Assembly: GCF_900187965.1 (NCBI RefSeq)
Contig: NZ_FZNL01000004.1
Coordinates: 192,251 to 256,250, forward strand
Source: Flavobacterium sp. ov086
Lineage (GTDB): Bacteria; Bacteroidota; Bacteroidia; Flavobacteriales; Flavobacteriaceae
DNA length: 64,000 bases
Reading direction: 5' to 3'
Position numbers and translations under genes: made by a program. Position 1 is the first letter of the stretch, and every line of letters starts with the position of its first letter. Positions 16,464-25,615 of this stretch are shown in pieces. The notes below the pieces were generated by a model. That model worked only from the letters and a program-made list of their open reading frames with translations, had not been told where the DNA came from and ran no database searches.

Positions 16464-19400
16464 ATGTTAGATAAAATCATACAGTTTAGTATAAAGAACA
16501 AATTCGTTATACTACTATTTACCCTTATTTTAATAGCTTGGGGAAGCTATTCTGTCAAACAATTGCCGCTTGATGCGTTGCCGGATATTACCAACAATCA
16601 GGTACAGATTATTACAACTGCACCAACACTGGCAACTCAGGAAGTAGAGCAATTAATCACATATCCGCTGGAACAAGCTGTAAAAACAGTTCCTAATATT
16701 ATAGAACTTCGCAGTATTTCTCGTTTTGGATTATCAGTTGTAACCGTTGTTTTTGAAGACGATGTTGATATTTACTGGGCAAGAGAACAAATATTTCAAC
16801 GATTAAAACAAGCCGAAGAGAACATTCCAGCTTATGCAGGTTCACCGGAATTGGCGCCAATTACAACCGGTTTAGGCGAAATTTATCAATACGATGTTTA
16901 TGCCAAAAAAGGCTATGAAAATAAATACGATGCCATACAACTAAGAACCATTCAGGATTGGATTATTATTCCGCAACTGCAAGGTGTTAAGGGCGTTGCA
17001 GAAGTTAGTGCCTGGGGTGGAAAACTAAAGCAATACGAAATTGCTGTAAATCCAAATACACTAAACAGTCTTGGCGTTACAATTACAGAAATTTTTGATG
17101 CACTCGCAAAAAACAACCAAAATACTGGTGGTGCTTATATCGAAAAAGATAAGCTGGCTTATTTTATTCGGGGCGTGGGAATGGCAAAAGGAATCACTGA
17201 TCTGGGAAATGTAGTGGTTAAAAACCGAAATGGTTCACCAGTTTTAGTTCGTGATGTTGCCGAAGTTCGCGAAGGCGTTGCATTGCGTTATGGAGCTTCG
17301 ACCAAAGACGGGAAAGGGGAGATTGTTTCAGGAATGGTTTTGATGCTAAAAGGAGAAAATTCCAGCGCAGTTGTCAATAGAATTCATGAAAAAATGATTC
17401 AGATTAATAAAAGTCTGCCAGAAGGTGTCGTTGCTGAAGCTTTTATTGATAGAGGAAAGCTGGTAGATAACGCTATCGGAACCATAACAAAAAACTTATT
17501 AGAAGGTGCACTAATCGTAATATTCGTCCTGATTTTATTTTTGGGAAATCTCCGTGCCGGTTTGATCGTAGCATCTGTTATTCCGTTAGCGATGCTTTTT
17601 GCTATTATTTTAATGAATGCCTTTGGCGTAAGCGGAAACTTAATGAGTTTAGGAGCAATCGATTTTGGAATTATTGTCGACGGAGCCGTGATTATTGTTG
17701 AAGCCACCATGCATCATTTGCAAAAACTGAAACGCAAGAAAGATTTATCGCAAAGCGAAATGGACACTGAAGTCTACAACTCAGCTTCAAAAATAAGGAA
17801 TAGTGCCGCTTTTGGCGAAATTATTATCCTGATTGTGTATCTGCCAATTCTCGCTTTAATAGGAACCGAAGGAAAAATGTTCAGACCTATGGCGATGACC
17901 GTTGGTTTTGCTGTTGCAGGAGCATTTATACTTTCGTTGACATATGTACCTATGATGAGTGCGTTGTTCTTGTCTAAAAATACGGAACACAAAGAGAATT
18001 TCAGCGACAGAATGATGGCTTGGTTAGAGTCCATTTATTCACCGTTTCTCGAAAAAGCGTTACAATTTAAAAAGATCGTTTTAGGAATTTCATTAGGTTT
18101 ATTTGCGCTTGGGTTAATTGTATTTAATAATATGGGAGGAGAATTTATACCAACCATCGAAGAAGGCGATTTGGCAATAAATGCAACAATTATGACCGGA
18201 AGTTCGCTTACGCAGATGGTGGAAACTGCCACGAAATACGAACAGATTTTAAAAGCCAAATTCCCCGAGATCAAAACTATTGTGACCAAAATAGGAAGTG
18301 GCGAAATTCCAACCGATCCAATGCCTATTGAAAGCGGCGATTTGATTATTGTTTTGAAAGACAAAAAAGAATGGACTGGGAAATATCACAATTGGGAAGA
18401 TCTGGCAAATGCCATGAAAGAAGAAATGGAAGTAATTCCTGGCGCCAATATTGAGATTTCACAGCCAATACAAATGCGTTTTAACGAATTAATGACCGGA
18501 AGCCGAAGTGATATTGCGATCAAAATTTTTGGTGATGATTTAGAAATTCTGGATGCTAAAGCGAAGGAATTAATTTCGAAAATTAAAGGTATCGAAGGAA
18601 TTGGCGACTTAAAAGCCGATAAAGTAACAGGATTACCGCAAATAACAATTAAATACGATTACAACAAAATCGCTTTATATGGATTGAATATTTCTGATAT
18701 CAACCAGATTATTCGTTCGTCATTTGCAGGCGAAAGTGCTGGTAAAATCTACGACGAAAGTAAACGATTTGATGTTGTAGTACGAATGAATCAGGATAAT
18801 CGCGCCGATATTACCGATGTCAGCAATTTGTTTATTCCGTTACCAAACGGACAACAAGTACCGCTTTCGCAAGTTGCAACCGTAGATTATGAGCAAGGTC
18901 CGGTACAAGTAACCCGTGAAGATGGTAAACGCCGAATCACGATTGGATTAAATGTTCGTGGCCGTGATATTAAAAGTGTTGTTGAAGAAATTCAGCAGAA
19001 GTTAGACAAGAGCTTCAAACTTCCGGCAGGTTATTATGTGACTTATGGCGGGCAGTTCGAAAACCTGATCGAAGCAACAAAACGACTTTCGATAGCGTTG
19101 CCAATCGCATTGGGATTAATATTAGTGCTGCTTTATTTCACTTTTAAAAGTTTCAAACAAGCCGGATTGATATTTACCGCAATTCCATTATCTGCAATTG
19201 GTGGTGTTTTTGCACTTTGGTTGCGTGGAATGCCGTTTAGTATTTCGGCAGGAATTGGTTTTATTGCTTTATTCGGAATTGCAGTTTTAAACGGAATTGT
19301 ATTGATTTCGTATTTCAATCAATTGAAAACGGAAGGAATACTAGATCCGTTGCAACGAGTTTTAATTGGAACTAAAACCAGATTACGTCCCGTTTTAATG

Positions 19401-19616
19401 ACCGCAGCCGTAGCGTCACTTGGATTTTTACCAATGGCATTATCAACAAGCGGTGGAGCAGAAGTGCAAAAACCTCTCGCAACCGTAGTAATTGGCGGAT
19501 TAGCCTCAGCAACTTTATTGACGTTAATCGTTTTACCAATCCTGTATTTGTTATTGGAGCGAGGAGTTAACCGCAAAGAGCGCGAAGATTTACGCGAAGA
19601 ACGCCAAGAAAATTAA
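16464..19616 (+). CDS. CzcA/CusA-type heavy-metal RND efflux pump, inner-membrane subunit
   Basis: 1050 residues from ATG 16464; an in-frame TTG at 16431 would add 11 residues with no gain. The protein has the RND plan: helix 1 (FVILLFTLILIAWG), DALPDITNNQVQI near residue 45 typical of heavy-metal RND pumps, a large periplasmic loop, helices 2-6 with GAIDFGIIVDGAVIIVEA (proton relay region with Asp) and RPMAMTVGFA, a second loop, and helices 7-12 with RPVLMTAAVASLGFLPMA. Family members export Zn2+, Cd2+, Co2+ or Cu+ across the envelope together with an adaptor and an outer-membrane channel, both encoded next. The metal is not certain. Confidence 0.95.
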   Translation: MLDKIIQFSIKNKFVILLFTLILIAWGSYSVKQLPLDALPDITNNQVQIITTAPTLATQEVEQLITYPLEQAVKTVPNIIELRSISRFGLSVVTVVFEDDVDIYWAREQIFQRLKQAEENIPAYAGSPELAPITTGLGEIYQYDVYAKKGYENKYDAIQLRTIQDWIIIPQLQGVKGVAEVSAWGGKLKQYEIAVNPNTLNSLGVTITEIFDALAKNNQNTGGAYIEKDKLAYFIRGVGMAKGITDLGNVVVKNRNGSPVLVRDVAEVREGVALRYGASTKDGKGEIVSGMVLMLKGENSSAVVNRIHEKMIQINKSLPEGVVAEAFIDRGKLVDNAIGTITKNLLEGALIVIFVLILFLGNLRAGLIVASVIPLAMLFAIILMNAFGVSGNLMSLGAIDFGIIVDGAVIIVEATMHHLQKLKRKKDLSQSEMDTEVYNSASKIRNSAAFGEIIILIVYLPILALIGTEGKMFRPMAMTVGFAVAGAFILSLTYVPMMSALFLSKNTEHKENFSDRMMAWLESIYSPFLEKALQFKKIVLGISLGLFALGLIVFNNMGGEFIPTIEEGDLAINATIMTGSSLTQMVETATKYEQILKAKFPEIKTIVTKIGSGEIPTDPMPIESGDLIIVLKDKKEWTGKYHNWEDLANAMKEEMEVIPGANIEISQPIQMRFNELMTGSRSDIAIKIFGDDLEILDAKAKELISKIKGIEGIGDLKADKVTGLPQITIKYDYNKIALYGLNISDINQIIRSSFAGESAGKIYDESKRFDVVVRMNQDNRADITDVSNLFIPLPNGQQVPLSQVATVDYEQGPVQVTREDGKRRITIGLNVRGRDIKSVVEEIQQKLDKSFKLPAGYYVTYGGQFENLIEATKRLSIALPIALGLILVLLYFTFKSFKQAGLIFTAIPLSAIGGVFALWLRGMPFSISAGIGFIALFGIAVLNGIVLISYFNQLKTEGILDPLQRVLIGTKTRLRPVLMTAAVASLGFLPMALSTSGGAEVQKPLATVVIGGLASATLLTLIVLPILYLLLERGVNRKEREDLREERQEN

Positions 19617-19627
19617 AAAGACACAAG

Positions 19628-20923
19628 ATGAAAGACACAAGATATAATTTAAACACAAACCCCTTTGCGAACTTTGCGAAAATCTTTGCTTCCGAAGCTT
19701 CTGGATTGCGGTTAAATAAGCTTCAATTGGCCCATAAAACTTTATGGTTAATCACGTTCCTGTTGGTTAGCACAATTTCGCAGGCACAAGAAAAAATAAG
19801 TCTGGAAAAAGCAATAGAACTTGCCAAATCAAACAACATCGATTTAAAAATCGCCGATAAAGAAATTGAAAAACAAACCGTTCTAAAAAAGACCGCATTT
19901 CAGGCAGATCCATTGCAAGTGCAATATCAGGGCGGACAATTCAATAGTGCCGATTTTGATCATAATGTTTCGATTCAGCAGTTTTTTCCAATTGGGAATA
20001 TCACCAAAGCCAATCGCCAATTGCAGGAAGAACTGGTGAAACTAGCCGAAAAACGAAAAGCTTTATCCTCTTACGAAGTAGAAAAAGCCGTAACATTAGC
20101 ATATTATCAATATTTATACGGAGTTTCAATTCAGAAGTTGAACTCGGAATTGAATGATATTTATACCAAATTTCTAAAGAACGCTGAACTTCGTTTTAAA
20201 ACCGGAGAAAGCGGAAATATTGAAGTGATTAGCGCTAAAGCGAAAGTAAAAGAAATCGAAACGCAAAAGGCACAATTGGATTATGACTTGGCAATTTATC
20301 AAAAGCAATTGCAGTTTTTTGTTCAAACGGATGAAAATATAGTTCCGGACGAAAAAACATCTTTGGAATATTCAATTATAAAAGAAGATGGAAATTCGCT
20401 GGCAGAAGGCTTAATGACGGATTATTACCAACAGCAAATTTCGGTATATCAAAAAGAAGCGAACACGCACAAAGCAATGCGAACACCCAAACTGGGATTG
20501 GGTTATTTTGCTCAAACAATCAACACTGAATCTTTGTTTCAGGGTTTCACGGCGGGATTGCAAATTCCGTTGTTTGGAGGCGTAAATTCGGCGAAAGCCA
20601 AGGCATCTGAGATTAGTATTTCGCAATCGCAATTGGCATTGGATAAAAATAAACTAACGCTAAATCTGCAAAAGCAAGAACTGCAAAATAACTTCGAAAA
20701 ACAGCAAAAAGCATTAGATTATTATCAGAAAGAAGGCTTGCAATACGCTGATCAGATTATCAATACGGCGCAAAAAAGTTATGCCAATGGCGATATGAGT
20801 TATTGGTCGTACATCAGTTTTTTAAATCAGGCAATTGATATTAAAAAACAATATACAGAGGCGACTCATAACTACAATCAAAGTGCTATCGAACTTCAAT
20901 TTCCAACTATCAAAAACAATTAA
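19628..20923 (+). CDS. TolC-family outer-membrane factor (CzcC-like)
   Basis: 431 residues from ATG 19628. Mature part: two repeats of long helices and beta strands of the outer membrane efflux protein family (ISLEKAIELAKSNNIDLKIADKEIE; ITKANRQLQEELVKLAEKRKAL; FKTGESGNIEVISAKAKVKEIETQKAQLDYDLA). The hydrophobic export segment KTLWLITFLLVSTISQAQ comes unusually late, at residues 38-55. The residues before it (NPFANFAKIFASEASGLRLN) are encoded by a copy of an intergenic repeat at 19656-19713. An in-frame TTG at 19727 would remove this extension and place the start right before the signal peptide, so the true start is uncertain. Twelve bases after CzcA and one base before CzcB: one operon. Confidence 0.9.
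   Translation: MKDTRYNLNTNPFANFAKIFASEASGLRLNKLQLAHKTLWLITFLLVSTISQAQEKISLEKAIELAKSNNIDLKIADKEIEKQTVLKKTAFQADPLQVQYQGGQFNSADFDHNVSIQQFFPIGNITKANRQLQEELVKLAEKRKALSSYEVEKAVTLAYYQYLYGVSIQKLNSELNDIYTKFLKNAELRFKTGESGNIEVISAKAKVKEIETQKAQLDYDLAIYQKQLQFFVQTDENIVPDEKTSLEYSIIKEDGNSLAEGLMTDYYQQQISVYQKEANTHKAMRTPKLGLGYFAQTINTESLFQGFTAGLQIPLFGGVNSAKAKASEISISQSQLALDKNKLTLNLQKQELQNNFEKQQKALDYYQKEGLQYADQIINTAQKSYANGDMSYWSYISFLNQAIDIKKQYTEATHNYNQSAIELQFPTIKNN
19656..19713 (-). repeat. Intergenic-type repeat lying inside the CzcC-like coding sequence
   Basis: On the minus strand this reads AACCGCAATCCAGAAGCTTC...GAAGCAAAGATTTTCGCAAAGTTCGC. It matches the repeat at 20948-21050 (AACCGCAATCCCGAAGCTTA...GAGCAAAGATTCTCACAAAG), but in the opposite orientation. 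Confidence 0.85.
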
Positions 20924-20924
20924 A

Positions 20925-22199
20925 ATGAAAAATATATATAAAAGTTTAACCGCAATCCCGAAGCTTAAGGAGCAAAGATTCTCACAAAGTTCACAAAGTT
21001 TAATTCCTTTGCGTGCTTTGCGCTTTTCTCTCTTAGCGTGCTTTGCGGTTATAATATTGTCTTGTACTCAAAAGAAAACAGAGGAAGCGCCTGAAGAAGA
21101 AAAAGAACAAACAGAAATCGCTTTAAACGAATCTCAATACAAAACAGTTGGAATCGAAACAGGGTTTGTTGAAAACAGAAATCTCAACAAAGTCATAAAA
21201 GCCAATGGTTACACGACAGTTCCTCCTCAAAATTCTGCCGAAGTTTCGACCTTAATAGGAGGAACGGTGAAAGATATTTTTGTTTTGGAAGGGACTTTTG
21301 TCAACAAAGGAAAGGTTTTGGCAACAATCCAGAATCTGGAAGTTATCGAAATGCAGGAAGAATATCATTCGGCTACAGCCAATATCGAATATTTGCAATT
21401 AGAATACAATCGTCAGAAGACTTTGAGTGATGAAAATGTGAATCCAAGGAAAGTTTTTCAGGAAGTAAAAGCAAAACTGGCAGCAGAAAGAGCCAGAGCA
21501 CAAGCTGCAAAAGACAAATTAGGAGCATTGCATGTGAGCATAAAGGGCAGTACATCATTAGTGCCAATTGTAGCGCCAATCAGCGGTTATGTTGGGAATA
21601 TTAAAATAGCAAAGGGCGCCTATGCACAAACCGGAGTTGCATTGTTTGAAGTGGTTGATAATAGCCAAATGCACTTAGATTTGAATGTTTATGAGAAAGA
21701 TTTGGGTTCTATTTCGGTTGGACAAGTAATTGATTTTGTGCTTACAAATCAATCCAATAAATCAATTAAAGGAAAAATATTCGGAATCAATAAATCCTTT
21801 TCTAACGAAAGTAAAACTGTTGCTGTTCATGCCAAAATAGAGTCGGAAGATGCAAAAGGACTGATTCCGGGAATGTATGTTTCGGCGAATATCAACATTA
21901 CCAATACTACAGTTCCGGCTTTACCAAAAGATGCTGTCGTTCGAAATGCCGATAAATACTTTGTTTTTGTTGAAGAAGACGAACATGCAGATAAACACGA
22001 AGAAAAAGAAACAGAAAAAGGAACACCACATGAAAAAGAAATTCACTTTAAAGCCATTGAAGTGATTCCGGGCACAACAGATTTAGGTTTTACCGAAGTG
22101 AAGTTTGTGGATCGAATTGATGCGAATGCTAAAATTGTAACAAAAGGTGCTTTTTATTTGTTATCAGCAATGAAAGGTGGAGGAGAGCATAGTCATTAG
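20925..22199 (+). CDS. RND efflux periplasmic adaptor lipoprotein (CzcB-like)
   Basis: 424 residues. ATG 20925 follows the upstream stop by one base; an earlier in-frame start at 20835 lies inside the TolC gene and is unlikely. The N-terminus is odd: 35 mostly polar residues, then FSLLACFAVIILSC with a lipobox Cys47. Residues about 9-42 are encoded by a complete copy of an intergenic repeat (20948-21050). After the lipoprotein Cys come the barrel-sandwich parts (VSTLIGGTVKDIFVLEGTFVNKGKVLATI; VPIVAPISGYVGNIKIAKGAYAQTG), a helical hairpin between them, and a His/Glu-rich insert (EDEHADKHEEKETEKGTPHEKE) near 350-370 that could bind metal. Joins CzcA to the outer-membrane channel. Confidence 0.93.
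   Translation: MKNIYKSLTAIPKLKEQRFSQSSQSLIPLRALRFSLLACFAVIILSCTQKKTEEAPEEEKEQTEIALNESQYKTVGIETGFVENRNLNKVIKANGYTTVPPQNSAEVSTLIGGTVKDIFVLEGTFVNKGKVLATIQNLEVIEMQEEYHSATANIEYLQLEYNRQKTLSDENVNPRKVFQEVKAKLAAERARAQAAKDKLGALHVSIKGSTSLVPIVAPISGYVGNIKIAKGAYAQTGVALFEVVDNSQMHLDLNVYEKDLGSISVGQVIDFVLTNQSNKSIKGKIFGINKSFSNESKTVAVHAKIESEDAKGLIPGMYVSANINITNTTVPALPKDAVVRNADKYFVFVEEDEHADKHEEKETEKGTPHEKEIHFKAIEVIPGTTDLGFTEVKFVDRIDANAKIVTKGAFYLLSAMKGGGEHSH
20948..21050 (+). repeat. Complete 103-bp repeat with AACCGCAA/TTGCGGTT ends inside the CzcB-like gene
   Basis: The element opens with AACCGCAA (20948-20955) and closes with the exact reverse complement TTGCGGTT (21043-21050). The inside carries the GCAAAGATT...CACAAAGTTCACAAAG and TTTGCGTGCTTTGCGC wording seen in many intergenic spaces. 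A related intergenic copy begins at about 62685. Confidence 0.85.
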
Positions 22200-22463
22200 T
22201 TTTTGCCGCGAAGGCGCAAAGGCGCTAAGTTTTTTTTTAAGTTGGTGTGAAATTTTCTCGCAAAGTTGCAGATTCGCAAAGCTTTGTTTTTAGATTGCTT
22301 TTTAAGTTTTTAATCTTTTGAAACTTAAAAAGAAGGCGTAACGCAATAAAAACTTTGTGACTCTGCGACTTCGCGAGATTAAATAATTTTACATAGAAAC
22401 AATTGCGACAAAATCCTTAAATTTAGAGCATATTTAAATAAATTTTCAATCTGAGACTTTCCT
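22200..22463. repeat. Intergenic repeats between efflux operon and P-type ATPase gene
   Basis: Three repeat pieces are visible: TTGCCGCGAAGGCGCAAAGG (22203-22222), TCTCGCAAAGTTGCAGATTC (about 22256-22275) and the inverted partner TTTGTGACTCTGCGACTTCG (about 22352-22371). The latter two form a long imperfect hairpin. No terminator with a clear T-run and no clear promoter box was found. Confidence 0.6.
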
Positions 22464-24458
22464 ATGGAACATCAACATATAAAAGAAAAAGTAATTAAAA
22501 AGAAAGTTAACCAATCAGGATGTTGTTCAGCGCATGAAGATCATAGCTATTCTGAAAATGACGGACACGATCACGACCACGATCACGGCGCAGAAGGCAG
22601 TTTGTTTCAAATGTTTTTGCCGGCTATAATTTCCTTTGCTTTATTACTTATTGGGATTGGGTTTGACAATTATTTTCCACAAACCTGGTTTTCGGGTTAC
22701 GTTAGAATTGCCTGGTATGTTATTGCTTATTTACCAGTTGGAATTCCGGTTCTTAAAGAAGCGTATGAAAGCATTATAAAAGGTGATGTTTTTTCTGAAT
22801 TTTTCCTGATGTGTATTGCTACAATCGGAGCATTTGCAATTGGTGAATATCCTGAGGGCGTTGCCGTAATGTTGTTTTATACTATTGGCGAAAACTTTCA
22901 GGGATTGGCGGTTAGCAGGGCAAAATCGAACATTAAAAGCTTACTGGATCAAAGACCGGATGAGGTTAATATTTTAGAAAATAATGTCGCAACAAAAATT
23001 AAAGCTGTTGATGCTAAGATAGGATCAATAATTCAGCTTAAAGCGGGAGAAAAACTAGGTTTAGACGGCGAATTATTGTCAGATACTGCTTCGTTTAATA
23101 CTGCGGCACTTACGGGAGAAAGCAAACCGGATACTAAGGTAAAAGGCGAAACTGTTTTGGCGGGAATGATTAACGGAAACACTATTGCGCAGGTAAAAGT
23201 AACGACGGCTTATAATGATAGTAAGCTTTCTAAAATTCTGGAAATGGTACAAAATGCCACGACCAAAAAAGCTCCGGCGGAATTGTTTATTCGAAAATTT
23301 GCCAAGATTTACACCCCAATTGTAGTTTATCTGGCAATTGCAATTTGCTTGTTGCCAATGCTTTTTGTAGATAATTACGTCTTTAGCGATTGGTTGTACA
23401 GAGCTTTGGTTTTCCTGGTAATTTCATGTCCTTGTGCGCTGGTAATTAGTATTCCGTTGGGTTATTTTGGCGGAATTGGCGCTGCGAGTAAAAATGGAAT
23501 CCTCTTTAAAGGAAGTAACTTTTTAGATAGTATTTCTACGATTCAGAATGTGGTGATGGATAAAACAGGAACCATGACCGAAGGCGTTTTTAAAGTTCAG
23601 GAAGTTATTATTGGAGATAATTTTGACAAAGACGAAATCCTGAAACTGGTTAATGTTCTCGAAAGTCAGAGTACGCATCCTGTGGCGACAGCGATTCACA
23701 ATCATGTGGGGAAAATTGATGCTTCGGTAAAATTGAAAAACGTCGAAGAAATTTCCGGACACGGATTAAAAGCAGAGATTAATGAAAAGGAATTACATGT
23801 GGGGAATTTCAAATTGATGGATAAATTCAATATTGCGTATAATGTTGATCCAAATGCAGTTGTATACACCACAATTGCAATTGCTTACGATAAAAAGTTT
23901 GCAGGATATCTGACTATTGCTGATGAAATTAAAGCTGATGCACAGGAAACAGTTAATAAACTGAAAGCTTTGGGCGTTAAAGTAACCATGTTAAGCGGTG
24001 ATAAAACCAATGTCGTACAATTTGTTGCTAATAAACTAGGGATTTCAAATGCTTTTGGAGATTTATTGCCGGAAGATAAAGTCAATAAATTAAACGAGAT
24101 TAAAGCCAAAAATGAAACTGTAGCCTTTGTAGGCGATGGCGTAAATGATGCGCCTGTAATCGCTCTAAGCACCGTTGGGATTGCGATGGGAGGTTTAGGA
24201 AGTGATGCCACGATCGAAACTGCCGATATTGTAATTCAGGACGATAAACCAAGTAAAATCCCAATGGCGATAAACATTGGTAAACAAACTAAAAAGATCG
24301 TCTGGCAAAATATTACTTTGGCATTTGTAGTCAAAGCATTTGTTCTAATTCTGGGCGCAGGCGGACTTGCCACAATGTGGGAAGCTGTTTTTGCCGATGT
24401 TGGTGTGGCGCTTTTGGCAATATTAAACGCCGTGAGAATCCAGAAAATGAAATTTTAA
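22464..24458 (+). CDS. Zn/Cd-type P1B ATPase (ZntA/CadA-like)
   Basis: 664 residues. The N-terminus lacks the ferredoxin-like HMA domain and instead has a Cys-Cys pair (SGCCSAHEDH, 18-27) and a His-Asp run (HDHDHDHG, 35-42), both plausible metal-binding parts. The core shows TGES (217-220), the ion-binding C322-P323-C324 in helix 6, the phosphorylated Asp366 in DKTGTM, an HP motif in STHPVATAI, and the hinge GDGVNDAPVIA. CPC with a final DVGVALLAILNAVRIQ helix is typical of Zn2+/Cd2+/Pb2+ exporters. It pumps metal from cytosol to periplasm, complementing the RND system just upstream. Confidence 0.94.
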   Translation: MEHQHIKEKVIKKKVNQSGCCSAHEDHSYSENDGHDHDHDHGAEGSLFQMFLPAIISFALLLIGIGFDNYFPQTWFSGYVRIAWYVIAYLPVGIPVLKEAYESIIKGDVFSEFFLMCIATIGAFAIGEYPEGVAVMLFYTIGENFQGLAVSRAKSNIKSLLDQRPDEVNILENNVATKIKAVDAKIGSIIQLKAGEKLGLDGELLSDTASFNTAALTGESKPDTKVKGETVLAGMINGNTIAQVKVTTAYNDSKLSKILEMVQNATTKKAPAELFIRKFAKIYTPIVVYLAIAICLLPMLFVDNYVFSDWLYRALVFLVISCPCALVISIPLGYFGGIGAASKNGILFKGSNFLDSISTIQNVVMDKTGTMTEGVFKVQEVIIGDNFDKDEILKLVNVLESQSTHPVATAIHNHVGKIDASVKLKNVEEISGHGLKAEINEKELHVGNFKLMDKFNIAYNVDPNAVVYTTIAIAYDKKFAGYLTIADEIKADAQETVNKLKALGVKVTMLSGDKTNVVQFVANKLGISNAFGDLLPEDKVNKLNEIKAKNETVAFVGDGVNDAPVIALSTVGIAMGGLGSDATIETADIVIQDDKPSKIPMAINIGKQTKKIVWQNITLAFVVKAFVLILGAGGLATMWEAVFADVGVALLAILNAVRIQKMKF

Positions 24459-24486
24459 ACAATCGCCGCAGCTTAGCGGCGATTTA
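24459..24486. terminator. Bidirectional terminator between the P-type ATPase and tautomerase genes
   Basis: AATCGCCGC (24461-24469) pairs with GCGGCGATT (24476-24484) around AGCTTA. The right arm touches the stop codon of the convergent gene. Confidence 0.7.
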
Positions 24487-24885
24487 TAGTTTTTTTAAAT
24501 GTGCCGATTCCTGAATTTCACCATTACCAAAAGACCAGTTTTCAAGACCATTATTTTCTAATAAAACAATAATAACGTTATTGATCAGGATTTCTGTTGC
24601 CGTAGAAATTTTGGTAGCGATCTGATTGTATAATTTTTTCTTTTGTTCCAAAGTTCTTCCTTGTCCCGCAGTAATCTGCACATAAATAATTTCTTCAGAA
24701 TGTGAAACTCCAAGATAACTTTCGGGATATTTTATTTGATGTGTTTCGAGTTCTTCAATGACATGAAAATAATCATCCTTAGGAATATTAAATTCTTCGA
24801 TTAATGATTGATGAATTGCTTCTGAAATATTGTTTTTGGTTTCCAACGAAAGTTTTTTCGGCAGACTGATTCGTACAAATGGCAT
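24484..24885 (-). CDS. Tautomerase superfamily protein
   Basis: 133 residues. It starts MPFVRISLPK, so Pro2 becomes the N-terminal catalytic proline typical of the 4-oxalocrotonate tautomerase superfamily. The second beta-alpha-beta unit is visible as EIIYVQITAGQGRTLEQKKKLYNQIATKI. This two-unit size (about 130 residues) is that of the MSAD/cis-CaaD-like and 'tautomerase family' proteins. The natural substrate cannot be assigned. Followed upstream by a VOC protein on the same strand, 79 bases away; they may be co-transcribed. Confidence 0.88.
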   Translation of the reverse strand: MPFVRISLPKKLSLETKNNISEAIHQSLIEEFNIPKDDYFHVIEELETHQIKYPESYLGVSHSEEIIYVQITAGQGRTLEQKKKLYNQIATKISTATEILINNVIIVLLENNGLENWSFGNGEIQESAHLKKL

Positions 24886-24964
24886 TTTTTGGAGTTTTAT
24901 TTATTGGGAAAAAGATTTTCTATAAAAATAGGAAATATTTAGTTTTGAGAAATTTGAATTTACA

Positions 24965-25615
24965 CTAAAAATTTAGTTCAATTTTGGTTCCGTTATTTTC
25001 CAATCGAACCTCTGTTTTATTACTTTTAGAAGGCGTTTGTGTTGGGTACCAATTTCTATAAGGTTTCACAATAATCAGCAAACCTTCGTCATCGCCAATA
25101 GCAGCAAAATTTTCGCTGTTAAAATTTTTAGCAAAAAAAGCAAGATCATGATCTTCTACTAATTGGTCTCCTAATTCCATTGGATTTTCATTAACGATAC
25201 CAATTTCGCTAATGTTCAATATTGATTTAGAACTGAATCCTTTTATTTGCAAATTATCAAGATCATGTCTGGCAATAAACTCCAGCAAATTCCCATTGTT
25301 ATCATAGAAATAAACCGCGTTGGAATTCCAGGTTTCAAAAGTAGCAATTACACGCTGATCTTCAATAAGCAGCAGGTCTATTTTGTTTTTGCACCATTCT
25401 ATAGCTTCCTCAAGTTTGTTCTCCGGAATATTAAAAGCAAAATGATAAATAGAATTAAAATCAGGATTTTCAGTAAACTTCAGGATCGAATCTCCCGCTT
25501 TAATGGTAACAGTTTGTGGCGTTTTTTCTATAATAGGCAATTCCAGAATATCTTTATAAAATGCAGCAGTTTCGAGAATATTGTTGGTTTGAATTTGTAT
25601 ATGTTCTAGCTTCAT
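24965..25615 (-). CDS. VOC (glyoxalase/dioxygenase-fold) protein
   Basis: 216 residues. The N-terminal 120 residues form a glyoxalase-type unit: MKLEHIQIQTNNILETAAFYKDILELPII, then YHFAFNIPENKLEEAIEWC and AVYFYDNNGNLLEFIARHD, with His5, His in YHFAF and Glu in LLEFIAR as possible metal ligands. The second half (LNISEIGIVNENPMELGDQLVE) looks like a weaker second unit. Such proteins are metal-dependent lyases, isomerases or resistance proteins; this one is not assignable further. Confidence 0.85.
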   Translation of the reverse strand: MKLEHIQIQTNNILETAAFYKDILELPIIEKTPQTVTIKAGDSILKFTENPDFNSIYHFAFNIPENKLEEAIEWCKNKIDLLLIEDQRVIATFETWNSNAVYFYDNNGNLLEFIARHDLDNLQIKGFSSKSILNISEIGIVNENPMELGDQLVEDHDLAFFAKNFNSENFAAIGDDEGLLIIVKPYRNWYPTQTPSKSNKTEVRLENNGTKIELNF

